Positions 26,613-35,272 of a DNA stretch of 64,000 nt are shown here, in pieces. A program made the position numbers and the translations under genes. The stretch spans positions 1-64,000 of the forward strand of contig JAKMFL010000051.1 in assembly GCA_022425485.1 (NCBI GenBank), given 5' to 3'. This DNA comes from Alphaproteobacteria bacterium (lineage in GTDB: Bacteria > Pseudomonadota > Alphaproteobacteria > Puniceispirillales > Puniceispirillaceae). The notes below the pieces were generated by a model, which searched no databases, had not been told where the DNA came from, and was given only the letters and a program-made list of their open reading frames with translations. The first letter of the stretch is position 1. Each line of letters begins with the position of its first letter.

Positions 26613-27362
26613 ATGTACGCCAAATATGATATGTCAAAAGAGGTTGCCATCATTACTGGTGGGGCAATGGGTATCGGGCTTGTTTGCGCACAGCGATTAG
26701 CCGAAAATGGTGCAGAAATTATTCTCTGGGACCGTGATAGTGAAGCGTTAGAAGCGGCAAAGGCTGCTTTTAATAAGCCTGTTGCCACTATTCAGGTTGA
26801 TATTTCCGACCCCCAATCCGTAGCCGCGGCAATGGCTGCGAGCACAAAACATCATAGCCGCATCACCCAATTGCTGAACTCTGCTGGTATTGCTGGCCCT
26901 GCGGTACCAACCCTTGATTATACTGCCGAAGATTGGTGCCAAGTTATCGATATCAATCTGAATGGCACTTTTTATGTCAATCAGGCGGTATTGCCCACAA
27001 TGAAGGCCCAAAATTATGGGCGAATTGTAAATGTTGCCTCTGTAGCAGGTAAAGAAGGCAATCCTAATGCAGGGGCATATTCTGCTTCAAAAGCGGGGGT
27101 AATCGGGCTGACAAAAACGCTTGGCAAGGAAATGGCAACCTATGATATTGCGGTAAATTGCATCACCCCCGCAGCAGCACAAACCCGTATTCTAGAACAA
27201 ATAACCCAGCAACATATTGATTATATGCTGTCTAAAATTCCGCGCGGACGCTTTGTCCTAACCGATGAGATTGCTTCGATGGTGGCGTGGCTATTAAGTG
27301 CTGAAAACAGCTTCACGACAGCAAGTGTTTTTGATATTTCTGGTGGCCGGGCAACTTATTAA
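26613..27362 (+). CDS. SDR, 2-keto-3-deoxy-sugar-acid dehydrogenase-like
   Basis: 249-residue classical SDR. Cofactor loop GGAMGIGLVCA with Asp after strand 2 (ILWDRDSE), so NAD is likely; NSAG motif; catalytic Ser in VNVASVAGKEG and Tyr/Lys in GAYSASKAG. Its position directly after the IlvD/Edd dehydratase and FAH hydrolase is the arrangement of the non-phosphorylative fuconate/rhamnonate route, in which an SDR oxidises the 2-keto-3-deoxy acid to the diketo acid. A GGGAGGCAAGGA ribosome binding region supports ATG 26613. Confidence 0.8.
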   Translation: MYAKYDMSKEVAIITGGAMGIGLVCAQRLAENGAEIILWDRDSEALEAAKAAFNKPVATIQVDISDPQSVAAAMAASTKHHSRITQLLNSAGIAGPAVPTLDYTAEDWCQVIDINLNGTFYVNQAVLPTMKAQNYGRIVNVASVAGKEGNPNAGAYSASKAGVIGLTKTLGKEMATYDIAVNCITPAAAQTRILEQITQQHIDYMLSKIPRGRFVLTDEIASMVAWLLSAENSFTTASVFDISGGRATY

Positions 27363-27390
27363 GCCTGCCAATTAGAGGAGTTACACCAAA

Positions 27391-28272
27391 ATGAATGATA
27401 AACCGCACATTGCCTTTCTGGGCATTGGCCTGATGGGCAACCATATGGCGCGCAATATGCTACAGGCAGGATATACCCTTAGCGCGTGGAACCGCACCAT
27501 TAGCAAGGCAGAAGCGCTAGCCGTGGATGGCGCACAGATAGCCCAAAGCCCGGCCGAAGCGGTTGAAGGGGCTGATTATGTCATTACCATGCTAAGCGAT
27601 GGGCCAACCGTGCGAGATATGTTTTTCACGCAAGGCCTTGCGCTGCAGATGAAAGAAGGCGCCTGTTTGATAGATATGAGCTCTATCAAAGCCAGCGAAG
27701 CGCGCGAGCATGCAGAAGAAATGCGCAAAATTGGCCGCAGTCATTTAGACGCGCCTGTATCGGGTGGCACCAAAGGCGCAGAAGCGGCAACATTGGCGAT
27801 TATGGTTGGCGGCAATCCTGAAATATTTGATAAAGCTGAGGCTGTTTTTGCGCCAATGGGAAGGGCCGTTCGTGTTGGCCCAGATGGCTCTGGCCAGCTT
27901 TCCAAACTTGCGAATCAGACGATTGTAGCCGTGACCATTGGCGTTGTAGCCGAAGCGATGTTGCTCGCTGAAAAGGGCGGTGCAGACCCTGCGGCCATTC
28001 GCGATGCGTTAAAGGGCGGTTTTGCAGACTCCGTTATCCTGCAGCAACATGGAGAACGGATGACCACTGGTAATTTTACACCCGGCGGTCTAACCAAATT
28101 CCAGCTTAAAGATATAAATAATGCGCTTGAAGAGGCTGGCCATCATAGCCTGAGCTTGCCCCTGACCGAACAAATCCAAGAGCGTTACACAGCCTTGGTA
28201 AATGAAATGGATGGTGCAGATACTGACCATTCTGCGATTTATCTTGAGCTGCTCCGCCATAATAACCTCTAG
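27391..28272 (+). CDS. 3-hydroxyisobutyrate dehydrogenase family, tartronate semialdehyde reductase-like
   Basis: 293 residues of the beta-hydroxyacid dehydrogenase family: FLGIGLMGNHMA cofactor loop, substrate motif LDAPVSGGTKGAE (Ser124) and catalytic Lys172 with Asn175 in SKLANQTIVA. This spacing is common to GarR, MmsB and glyoxylate reductases. In a sugar-acid operon, reduction of tartronate semialdehyde or glyoxylate is the most natural task (inference). GAGGAG ribosome binding site with 28 bp to the preceding SDR. Its stop lies inside a 17-bp tandem repeat. Confidence 0.82.
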   Translation: MNDKPHIAFLGIGLMGNHMARNMLQAGYTLSAWNRTISKAEALAVDGAQIAQSPAEAVEGADYVITMLSDGPTVRDMFFTQGLALQMKEGACLIDMSSIKASEAREHAEEMRKIGRSHLDAPVSGGTKGAEAATLAIMVGGNPEIFDKAEAVFAPMGRAVRVGPDGSGQLSKLANQTIVAVTIGVVAEAMLLAEKGGADPAAIRDALKGGFADSVILQQHGERMTTGNFTPGGLTKFQLKDINNALEEAGHHSLSLPLTEQIQERYTALVNEMDGADTDHSAIYLELLRHNNL

Positions 28273-28312
28273 AGAAAAATAACCTCTTGGGGAAATTAAC
28301 TTCTGGGGGAAA
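28262..28312. repeat. 17-bp tandem repeat, three copies, spanning a stop codon
   Basis: ATAACCTCTAGAGAAAA, ATAACCTCTTGGGGAAA and TTAACTTCTGGGGGAAA. The first copy contains the last codons and TAG stop of the HIBADH-family gene; the remaining copies fill the spacer to the next gene. Confidence 0.85.
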
Positions 28313-28355
28313 CACCCTTTTTTAAGCCCTTCCAAAAAAGAAAGTAGAAACAAGA

Positions 28356-29318
28356 ATGAAACCTGAATTGCTCATTATTGGCGACATAACCCCGCGTATG
28401 GCAGCAGCGTTTGACGCTTCTTTTGTCTGCCATACTTTCACTGAAATAACAGACATAAACAGCTTTATCGCTGAAAAAGGCGAGGCAATTGAGGCTGTCG
28501 CCACCACGGGACATGACGGGGTGCCCGCGCCGTTGCTGACCGGGCTTAGCCAGCTAAAAGTTATTTCTTGTTATGGGGTTGGGTATGATGCAATTGACGT
28601 AGGCGAAGCGGCTAGCCGCGGTATCATTGTTACCCATACACCGAACGTCCTAAACGATGAGGTCGCTACCACTGCGGTCATGCTGTTGATGGCCTGTTAT
28701 CGCCAACTGATCGTCAATCATAACTATATTCTGGCAGGCGATTGGGTAAATAAGGGCAATGCCCCGCTAAACCGTACCATTGATGGAATGTCTGTTGGCA
28801 TTTTGGGATATGGGCGCATTGGCCAGACGATTGCAAAAAAACTAGAAGCCTTTGGTTGCAAGATTTCCTATCATGCGCGCTCAGAGCGCAGCGATAGCCC
28901 GCATCGCTATTATGCAAAACTCAATGATATGGCGCGTGATGTGCAAGCGCTTATTGCTATTACACCGGGCGGTGCAGCAACCAAGCATCTGGTTAATCAA
29001 GAAATATTGGAGGCCCTTGGGCCGGAAGGCTGTCTTGTTAATGTGGCAAGGGGCAGCGTGGTTGATGAGGCGGCTCTGGTGAACGCCTTGCAAAAAGGCA
29101 CGCTTGGCTATGCGGGCTTGGACGTGTTTGACAAAGAACCACAAGTTCCAGAAGCTCTGTTTAATATGCCAAACGTGGTGCTAACCCCGCATATTGGTTC
29201 TGCAACGGTTGAAACGCGGCAAGCTATGGGCGACCTAACCGTTGATAATTTGGTGCATTTCTTTGAAAAAGGTGCCGTGTTAACCCCTGTTCCAGAATGC
29301 CAACATCTGATTAAATAA
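28356..29318 (+). CDS. D-2-hydroxyacid dehydrogenase (hydroxypyruvate/glyoxylate reductase-like)
   Basis: 320 residues with the D-isomer dehydrogenase layout. Substrate-binding residues lie in SCYGVGYDAID. The NAD(P) loop is GILGYGRIGQ. Catalytic Arg is in VNVARGSVVDE, Glu in DKEPQVPE and His in LTPHIGSATVETR. Likely reduces hydroxypyruvate or glyoxylate released by the upstream enzymes, or oxidises a D-2-hydroxyacid. Last gene of the plus-strand operon and convergent with the next SDR (10 bp between stops). Confidence 0.87.
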   Translation: MKPELLIIGDITPRMAAAFDASFVCHTFTEITDINSFIAEKGEAIEAVATTGHDGVPAPLLTGLSQLKVISCYGVGYDAIDVGEAASRGIIVTHTPNVLNDEVATTAVMLLMACYRQLIVNHNYILAGDWVNKGNAPLNRTIDGMSVGILGYGRIGQTIAKKLEAFGCKISYHARSERSDSPHRYYAKLNDMARDVQALIAITPGGAATKHLVNQEILEALGPEGCLVNVARGSVVDEAALVNALQKGTLGYAGLDVFDKEPQVPEALFNMPNVVLTPHIGSATVETRQAMGDLTVDNLVHFFEKGAVLTPVPECQHLIK

Positions 29319-29328
29319 AAAATAGCCC

Positions 29329-30093
29329 TCAGACCGTGGTGGTCATCCCGCCATCTACATAGATAATCTGGCCATGCACAAAATCAGAAGCAGGCGCAGC
29401 TAAATAGATAGCTGTGCCCACCAGATCTTGAACCTCTCCCCACCGGCCAGCTGGCGTATTATCTGTTAGCCACTGGCTAAAGGCCTGATCTGTAAACAGG
29501 CTTTGGGTTAGTTCTGTAGAAATATAGCCGGGGCCGATTGCATTACAGTTAATGCCATGTTCTGCCCATTCTGAGGTCATCGCCCGTGTCAGCCCAGCAA
29601 CAGCAGCCTTTGAGGTGATATAAGCGCTGACATGATGACGCGCCATCTTGCTCATGATAGACGCAATATTGATAATCTTGCCCTGTCCGCGTTTTGCCAT
29701 ATGCCGCGCTGCTGCCCGCGACACATGAAAGACGCCTTGTGTGTTGGTAGCAAGCACCCTGTCAAAGTCAGCGGCGTCAAAATCCATCAAACTAGAGCGA
29801 TGCTGAATACCGGCATTATTAATGATAATATCTATCGGGCCGTGGTTGGCTTCATAGCCATCTATGGCTGCGATACTCGCCTCATTATCAGCTACATCAA
29901 AGACAAGTTCTGATGCTGTGTAGCCCGCTTCGCGCAACGCAGTTACTGCACGCGCCGTTTTATCCTGACCGCGTCCATTAATCAGAATATTCGCGCCTGC
30001 TGCTGCAAGCCCGCCAGCCAACGCGAAACCGATACCCCGCCAAGCGCCCGTTATCAGCGCCGTTTTACCTGTTAAATCAAAGAGCGTTTGCAT
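29329..30093 (-). CDS. SDR, gluconate 5-dehydrogenase-like
   Basis: 254 residues. Cofactor loop ITGAWRGIGFAL; Arg in NGRGQDK after strand 2, which suggests NADP(H); NNAG; Ser in INIASIMSKM and Tyr/Lys in SAYITSKAAV; C-terminal GQIIYVDGGMT. Overall pattern resembles IdnO/Ga5DH ketogluconate reductases. Third gene of a minus-strand run with the LtnD-like and TIM-barrel genes, with 46 bp to the isomerase. Substrate not defined. Confidence 0.82.
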   Translation of the reverse strand: MQTLFDLTGKTALITGAWRGIGFALAGGLAAAGANILINGRGQDKTARAVTALREAGYTASELVFDVADNEASIAAIDGYEANHGPIDIIINNAGIQHRSSLMDFDAADFDRVLATNTQGVFHVSRAAARHMAKRGQGKIINIASIMSKMARHHVSAYITSKAAVAGLTRAMTSEWAEHGINCNAIGPGYISTELTQSLFTDQAFSQWLTDNTPAGRWGEVQDLVGTAIYLAAPASDFVHGQIIYVDGGMTTTV

Positions 30094-30139
30094 AGCTCCA
30101 GCTTCCTTTCAAACTACTATCTTATGCACCCAAAAAGCT

Positions 30140-31003
30140 TCAAGAAAAGAGGGTTTTGAAACGCTCTATATTGCCGCGAAACCCTTCTTCAAAATCACCA
30201 TTGCCCGGATGATAGACGCTCTCAAAAGACACTACCCCATCATAAGGCATATCTCTTAGCCCTTGTGCGATAGGGGCAAACATTTCTGCTAATTGCCCCT
30301 CTCCCATAGGCCGAACTTCCAGCGTGGCTTTTGGGGTGTCCACTTGCACATCCTTGATATGGACATGCCCCAGATAGCCATCCTTTACGGTCGCAAAGCC
30401 ATCTGGCCATGCGCGTTCATGGCACCAGCAATTATTAGCTGGATCCCATAATACCTGTAACACATCTTTGGCATCTAACGCATCTATCAGCTTCACGGCT
30501 GTATAATTAGAATTTACCATCGTGCCATTGCCCGTTTCAACCACAAGCGTGACGCCTTCCGCTCTGGCAAGCTCTATGGCAGGCGCGATAAGGGGCGGCA
30601 ATGTATCCCATGCCCCTTTGGCAACATTCCATTGTTCTGCTCCGTTCATCCCCCATAAAATTTGTTCTTTTTTAGAGGTCATAATGCGAACCAAAGGCGA
30701 GGATAGCTGATGCGCCATATCTATTACCCGCTTTAACGCTTCCATATGGCGGGTATGATCTGGATCGCCCGGCCGATTGCCCGTGGTGAGACCAGCAAAA
30801 ATATGACGAGAAAGACAGGAAACAGGTTTCTGATACTGTTTTAACAACTCTTTAATTTTGGCCATATCGCTGGCATCATGATCCCCAATTTCATGATCCC
30901 AGATAAATTGCAGCTCGGCATATTCCAGACCAAATTCATCCATAACTTTCAGCGCATGTTCAAAATCGCGGCTAATACCGTCACAAATCACCCCTAATTT
31001 CAT
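30140..31003 (-). CDS. Xylose-isomerase-like TIM-barrel protein (sugar-acid isomerase/epimerase candidate)
   Basis: 287 residues of the AP-endonuclease-2/sugar isomerase barrel. Putative metal ligands follow strands 5-8: Glu in TLVVETGNGT, Asp in VLWDPANN, His in LGHVHIKD and Glu in VVSFESVYHP. Between an LtnD-like dehydrogenase and a gluconate-5-dehydrogenase-like SDR, it could play the part of the OtnI-type 2-oxo-tetronate isomerase, but the sequence does not settle which sugar. ATG at 31003. Confidence 0.78.
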   Translation of the reverse strand: MKLGVICDGISRDFEHALKVMDEFGLEYAELQFIWDHEIGDHDASDMAKIKELLKQYQKPVSCLSRHIFAGLTTGNRPGDPDHTRHMEALKRVIDMAHQLSSPLVRIMTSKKEQILWGMNGAEQWNVAKGAWDTLPPLIAPAIELARAEGVTLVVETGNGTMVNSNYTAVKLIDALDAKDVLQVLWDPANNCWCHERAWPDGFATVKDGYLGHVHIKDVQVDTPKATLEVRPMGEGQLAEMFAPIAQGLRDMPYDGVVSFESVYHPGNGDFEEGFRGNIERFKTLFS

Positions 31004-31061
31004 TTGCCCCTATCCCCCTTTAATATGTTCTCTTTTATATATCAGCCAGTTTATGTATCAG

Positions 31062-31952
31062 CTAGCGATGGAGTTCAGCGCCGACAATTTCCTCTAGCAC
31101 ACGCGTTACTACCCAATTATCCCCATCTGGATATTTTGATTTCCCAGCATGGAATAACTGCATCGCTGTGGACGCTGTATGCAGCGGCACGCCTAGCTGT
31201 TCTGCCATCGATAAACAAATTGTCAAATCCTTGTGCATCGTTGAAATATGGCTGCCTGTCCCTGCAAATTTACGGTCAATAATATTTTCAAGTGCGGTGC
31301 GCGCTACCCCGCACCCAGCCCCAGAAGTAGAGACCACCTTAAATAAGGTTTCCCCATCTATACCGGCCTTTGCGGCGAGCGAAGCGGCTTCGAAGGTCGC
31401 CGAGAAAATAGACCCGATAATAGATTGCAGACAAGCCTTGATCATTTGCCCCTTTGGCGCGGCATCCCCAACAATATGAATGGTCGATGACACCGCTTCC
31501 ATTATCGGACGGCACGCGGTAAGGGCAGCTTCAGGCCCTGCGGCCATCATTGTCAGCGTGCCAGATTGTGCGCCCGGAAATCCGCCACTAACCGGGCTAT
31601 CAATTAAGTGAATAGCTGTATCAGCCAGCCTTTTACCTATCGCTTCAGACTCTGCCGGCTTAATGGTGGCTGTCAGAATAATGGACGTGCCATCTGACAT
31701 ATTTGCAGCCAACCCACCTTCGCCAAAGATAACGGCCTCTGCTTGTGCGCCGGTCATCACCATCACAAATACAGCGCTAGCATCCCTGGCTAATTCAGCT
31801 AGGTTTGCCGCAGCAATTCCGCCAGCCTTTGTAAAAGCCTGCATGCGCTCTGTATCTAGATCCAGCCCATGCACAGCAAACCCGTTCGCCATCAAATTCT
31901 TAGCGATACCGCTACCCATATCCCCGATGCCTATAATACCAACTTTTGTCAT
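31062..31952 (-). CDS. Beta-hydroxyacid dehydrogenase, L-threonate dehydrogenase-like
   Basis: About 296 residues. Loop IIGIGDMGSGIAKNL, substrate motif IDSPVSGGFPGAQSG and catalytic Lys172 in MIKACLQSIIGS; the Lys-Ala-Cys variant differs from the Lys-Leu-Ala-Asn of the GarR-like gene at 27391. This points to the threonate/4-phosphate-type branch of the family. Start set at ATG 31952, preceded by AAGGAGG with 10-nt spacing; the frame is open to 32015. Likely first gene of a three-gene transcript. Confidence 0.78.
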   Translation of the reverse strand: MTKVGIIGIGDMGSGIAKNLMANGFAVHGLDLDTERMQAFTKAGGIAAANLAELARDASAVFVMVMTGAQAEAVIFGEGGLAANMSDGTSIILTATIKPAESEAIGKRLADTAIHLIDSPVSGGFPGAQSGTLTMMAAGPEAALTACRPIMEAVSSTIHIVGDAAPKGQMIKACLQSIIGSIFSATFEAASLAAKAGIDGETLFKVVSTSGAGCGVARTALENIIDRKFAGTGSHISTMHKDLTICLSMAEQLGVPLHTASTAMQLFHAGKSKYPDGDNWVVTRVLEEIVGAELHR

Positions 31953-32134
31953 GGCCCTAGACCCTCCTTTTTTGCATTCTAGCAAAATGAAAATGACCCT
32001 TTCATAACAAACCAAATAACAGCCCCCTTCAACAAAAAAGAGGGTTTGGTTAATTTTCTTTTGCCGTTGACATGCCTTGCGTTAAAGCGACACTGTAAGA
32101 CGCTTTATTTTTCATTAAACTTTTTGGGTGTCTT

Positions 32135-33499
32135 ATGAATCTTTTTACCCGCCTGCAAGCGCATCATGATGCTGGCAAGACCATCACCATTGCGATGATA
32201 GGGGCAGGAAAATTTGCCACGATGTTTTTAGCTCAATTACGCAAATTACCAGCTATTCATTTAGCCTGTCTGGTCGATTTAAACCCAGAAGGGGCGAAGC
32301 AGAATCTAGCGCTTGCCGGGTGGCCGGAAGAGGGCTATGACGCCGCAGATATCGATACGGCCTTGCGCGGCAAAACCATCTACGTAAGCGATGATTGGCA
32401 AGCGGCCATAGACCATCCCGGCATTGAAATTATTATTGAGGTCACTGGCGATCCGCTGGCTGCTGTTAGGCATATAACCGCAGCATTTGCAGCGCAAAAA
32501 CATGTCATTAATGTCACCGTTGAAGCAGATGCTTTTTGCGGGGCAGGGCTGGCCGCCGCCGCCAGTGATGCCGGGGTGATTTATTCTATGGCCTATGGCG
32601 ATCAGCCTGCATTGGCAGCAGATTTAACAGACTGGGCTAGGGCCTGTGGCTTCAAGGTGATGGCAGCTGGCAGAGGGCATAAATGGATGCCGCATTACCG
32701 TCATTCCACGCCAGATACAGTCTGGGACCATTGGGGACTGACGGCCGAGCAGGCAGCGCGTGGCAAGCTAAATCCGAAGATGTTTAATGCGTTCCTTGAT
32801 GGTTCTAAACCGGCGATAGAATCAGCCGCGATTGCCAATGCCTGTATTTTGAAAGCCCCAAAAGAAGGGCTGGCCTTTCCATCTGGTGCTATCGAAGATA
32901 TCCCGCAATTAATGCGTCCAAAAGCGCTGGGAGGTATTTTGGAAGATAGCGAAATGGTGGAGGTAATATCCTGTCTAGCCAAAGATGGCACGCCGATAGT
33001 TAATGATATCCGCAAAGGCGTATGGGTGGCTATCGAAGCAGATAGCGATTATATGAAAAACTGCTTTGAAGAATATAGTGTGACGACGGATGATACCGGC
33101 CGCTATATGGCTGCCCATAAAAAATGGCATCTTATCGGTTTGGAACTCGCTATATCGGTGGCCAGCATTGCTTTTCGGGGCGAAGCAACAGGCTTTGCAC
33201 GGGTTTTTAATGCTGATGTTGCCGCGATTGCCAAATCATCTTTGCGGCGGGGCACTGTGTTGGATGGCGAAGGCGGCGCAACCATTTATGGCGGTCTGCG
33301 GCCAGCATCTGATAGTCTGGCAGGCGGGTATCTGCCGCTAGGGCTTGCCAATCATGCAAAGCTGAAAGTCGATATCCAACCTGACCAGATAATCACCTTT
33401 GCAGATGTAGAGATAGATGAGAGAAGTAAAGCCTTTGAAATGCGCCAATATACGCAAACCAGACTTGATGCACCGCCACTGGTCTGGGCAGGCGCTTGA
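32135..33499 (+). CDS. COG4091-type NAD(P)-binding oxidoreductase with SAF domain (copy 2)
   Basis: 454 residues, same domain order as the protein at 14774: Rossmann loop IAMIGAGKFATMFL, block VTVEADAFCGAG, YSMAYGDQPALAADL, and C-terminal SAF-like region with SSLRRGTVLDGEGGA. Shared blocks such as YRHSTPDTVW versus YRYSTPDTVW show paralogy, but divergence is broad. The two copies probably act on different but related sugar acids. It is followed by a flavin reductase (60 bp) on the same strand. Upstream, an AAAGCG/CGCTTT inverted repeat (about 32092-32113) is a weak operator candidate. Confidence 0.78.
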   Translation: MNLFTRLQAHHDAGKTITIAMIGAGKFATMFLAQLRKLPAIHLACLVDLNPEGAKQNLALAGWPEEGYDAADIDTALRGKTIYVSDDWQAAIDHPGIEIIIEVTGDPLAAVRHITAAFAAQKHVINVTVEADAFCGAGLAAAASDAGVIYSMAYGDQPALAADLTDWARACGFKVMAAGRGHKWMPHYRHSTPDTVWDHWGLTAEQAARGKLNPKMFNAFLDGSKPAIESAAIANACILKAPKEGLAFPSGAIEDIPQLMRPKALGGILEDSEMVEVISCLAKDGTPIVNDIRKGVWVAIEADSDYMKNCFEEYSVTTDDTGRYMAAHKKWHLIGLELAISVASIAFRGEATGFARVFNADVAAIAKSSLRRGTVLDGEGGATIYGGLRPASDSLAGGYLPLGLANHAKLKVDIQPDQIITFADVEIDERSKAFEMRQYTQTRLDAPPLVWAGA

Positions 33500-33559
33500 T
33501 GCGTAAAAATCTATACATCAATCAAGACGTTAAAAAATTGTACAGATCAAAGGATTATT

Positions 33560-34054
33560 GTGGCCAGTATGGATAGCGTTATCACAGAGCATGAAAGCAA
33601 AAAACTGCGTCATACGCTTGGCCGTTTTGCCACTGGTGTGGCTGTTGTCACCACCAGCTCTGGCGGAAACCAGCCAAGTGGGCTGACCATCAATTCATTC
33701 AGTTCTGTATCCCTTGATCCGCCCCTTATTTTATGGAGTCTTAGCTTAAACTCTGCGCGGCGTGACATTTTCGAAAGCGCAGAATATTTTGCCATTAATA
33801 TATTAGCTGGCGACCAGTTAGATCTCTGTCAGCATTTTTCTTCTACCATACCAGACCTGTTTTCAGATATTGCGTGGCAGCCTTCGCCAAACGGTCAACC
33901 TATTTTAGATGGGGTGGCAGCCAGCCTTGAATGCCGGACATGGAATTTGGTTGAGGGCGGCGACCATATCATTATTCTGGGCGAGGTATTAGCCCACCAT
34001 CATAATGACAAAGCGCCGCTTATTTTCGCAAAAGGTCAGCTCACCTCCCTTTAA
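33560..34054 (+). CDS. Flavin reductase-like protein (HpaC/FMN-binding split barrel)
   Basis: 164 residues, the standard length for NAD(P)H:flavin reductases of two-component monooxygenases. Motifs: RHTLGRFATGVAVVTT, GLTINSFSSVSLDPP and a late GDHIIILGEV with histidines that bind flavin/NADH (HHHNDKAPLIF). GTG 33560 has AAAGGA upstream; ATG 33569 is the alternative. No monooxygenase partner gene was found in the window, so it may act alone or serve a distant oxygenase. Confidence 0.85.
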   Translation: MASMDSVITEHESKKLRHTLGRFATGVAVVTTSSGGNQPSGLTINSFSSVSLDPPLILWSLSLNSARRDIFESAEYFAINILAGDQLDLCQHFSSTIPDLFSDIAWQPSPNGQPILDGVAASLECRTWNLVEGGDHIIILGEVLAHHHNDKAPLIFAKGQLTSL

Positions 34055-34088
34055 TGGCCGATAAAGCAAGCTGACCTCTGCCTTCCCC

Positions 34089-35072
34089 TTATAGACCTGT
34101 TTCTATCAGCGTGACGCCTGTTGTTTTGCGCCCTGTTAAGGCACGAAACGCTTCTGCTGTATCTGCCAAATCATAGCGCTGATTAACGCTTGCCTTAATT
34201 TTGCCCGCACTTAGCATAGAGAAAAGGTTCTGAGCCATCTCTGCTAATTGCGCGTTAGACGCGATATAGGTGGCAAGCGTTGGACGCTGTGCATAAAGAG
34301 AGCCATTCGCCGCCAAATCCCCTAATTTGAAATCCGTGATAAGCCCACTAGACTGGCCAAAGGCGATAAAATGTCCGCAATCCTGCAAGACCTGAAGCGA
34401 GCCGGGGTAGGTATCCTTGCCCACAGAATCATACACAGCGCGCACCCCTTTGCCGCCAGTAATATCCTTGACCGCGCCAACAAAATCATCTGTTGTATAA
34501 TTAATCACATGGTCATATCCAGCCTCGCTAGCAAGCGCACATTTCTCTTTAGAACCTGCTGTTCCAATAGAAGTGACGCCGATAGCTTTTAGCCATTGCC
34601 CTGCCAACAGACCAACCCCACCAGCTGCCGCATGGAACAACACCGTATCGCCTGCCTGCAACGGCACTGAACGGGTAAGCAAATATTCAACCGTCATCCC
34701 CTTTAGCATCGTTGCCGCTGCCATATCATCAGATACATCATCTGGCAGCTGTACAAGCCTGTCTGCGGCGATTACCCGCTCTTCAGCAAAAGCCCCGACC
34801 ACCATTGGATAGCCAACACGGTCACCTTCTTTAAAGCCGGTTACGCCCTCGCCAACCGCTAATATTTTGCCAACCCCTTCATTGCCCGGCACAAACACAT
34901 CATTTTCAGGAAAGGGATAAACGCCAGAAGTCTGATATACATCCAAAAAATTCAGGCCCATTTTTGTCTGCGATACAGTTACCTGACCTGCAGCTGGGCT
35001 AGGGGTAGGCCGGTCACGCAACTCTAATACATCTGCATTCCCCGGTGTTTCTGCACAAATGAAACGTCCCAT
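34089..35072 (-). CDS. Quinone oxidoreductase-type zinc-independent MDR (QorA-like)
   Basis: 327 residues. N-terminal GroES-like domain with LNFLDVYQTSGVYPF and VPGNEGVGKILAVG, then a Rossmann domain with AAAGGVGLLAGQWLKAIG. It lacks the catalytic zinc ligands of alcohol dehydrogenases, which fits NADPH:quinone reductases. ATG 35072 has GAGGAGAAAAAAT upstream; the frame begins with a TTG 15 bp earlier. Convergent with the flavin reductase gene. Confidence 0.87.
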   Translation of the reverse strand: MGRFICAETPGNADVLELRDRPTPSPAAGQVTVSQTKMGLNFLDVYQTSGVYPFPENDVFVPGNEGVGKILAVGEGVTGFKEGDRVGYPMVVGAFAEERVIAADRLVQLPDDVSDDMAAATMLKGMTVEYLLTRSVPLQAGDTVLFHAAAGGVGLLAGQWLKAIGVTSIGTAGSKEKCALASEAGYDHVINYTTDDFVGAVKDITGGKGVRAVYDSVGKDTYPGSLQVLQDCGHFIAFGQSSGLITDFKLGDLAANGSLYAQRPTLATYIASNAQLAEMAQNLFSMLSAGKIKASVNQRYDLADTAEAFRALTGRKTTGVTLIETGL

Positions 35073-35272
35073 ATTTTTTCTCCTCAAAATGATATTTGCT
35101 TAAAATTGGCAAAAGCGCCTAAGCGACGATAACGCGATAACAATCTAATAATAGAGGCCCTTTCGTAATTGTCATGTTGTTTTTGGCTTGTCAGCTCCTT
35201 GGATGTCTAGGCAGACTAGGAGGCATATTATCTATCCCAAAAGCTGCTTTTTTTTAGTGAGGAGTAAAATCC

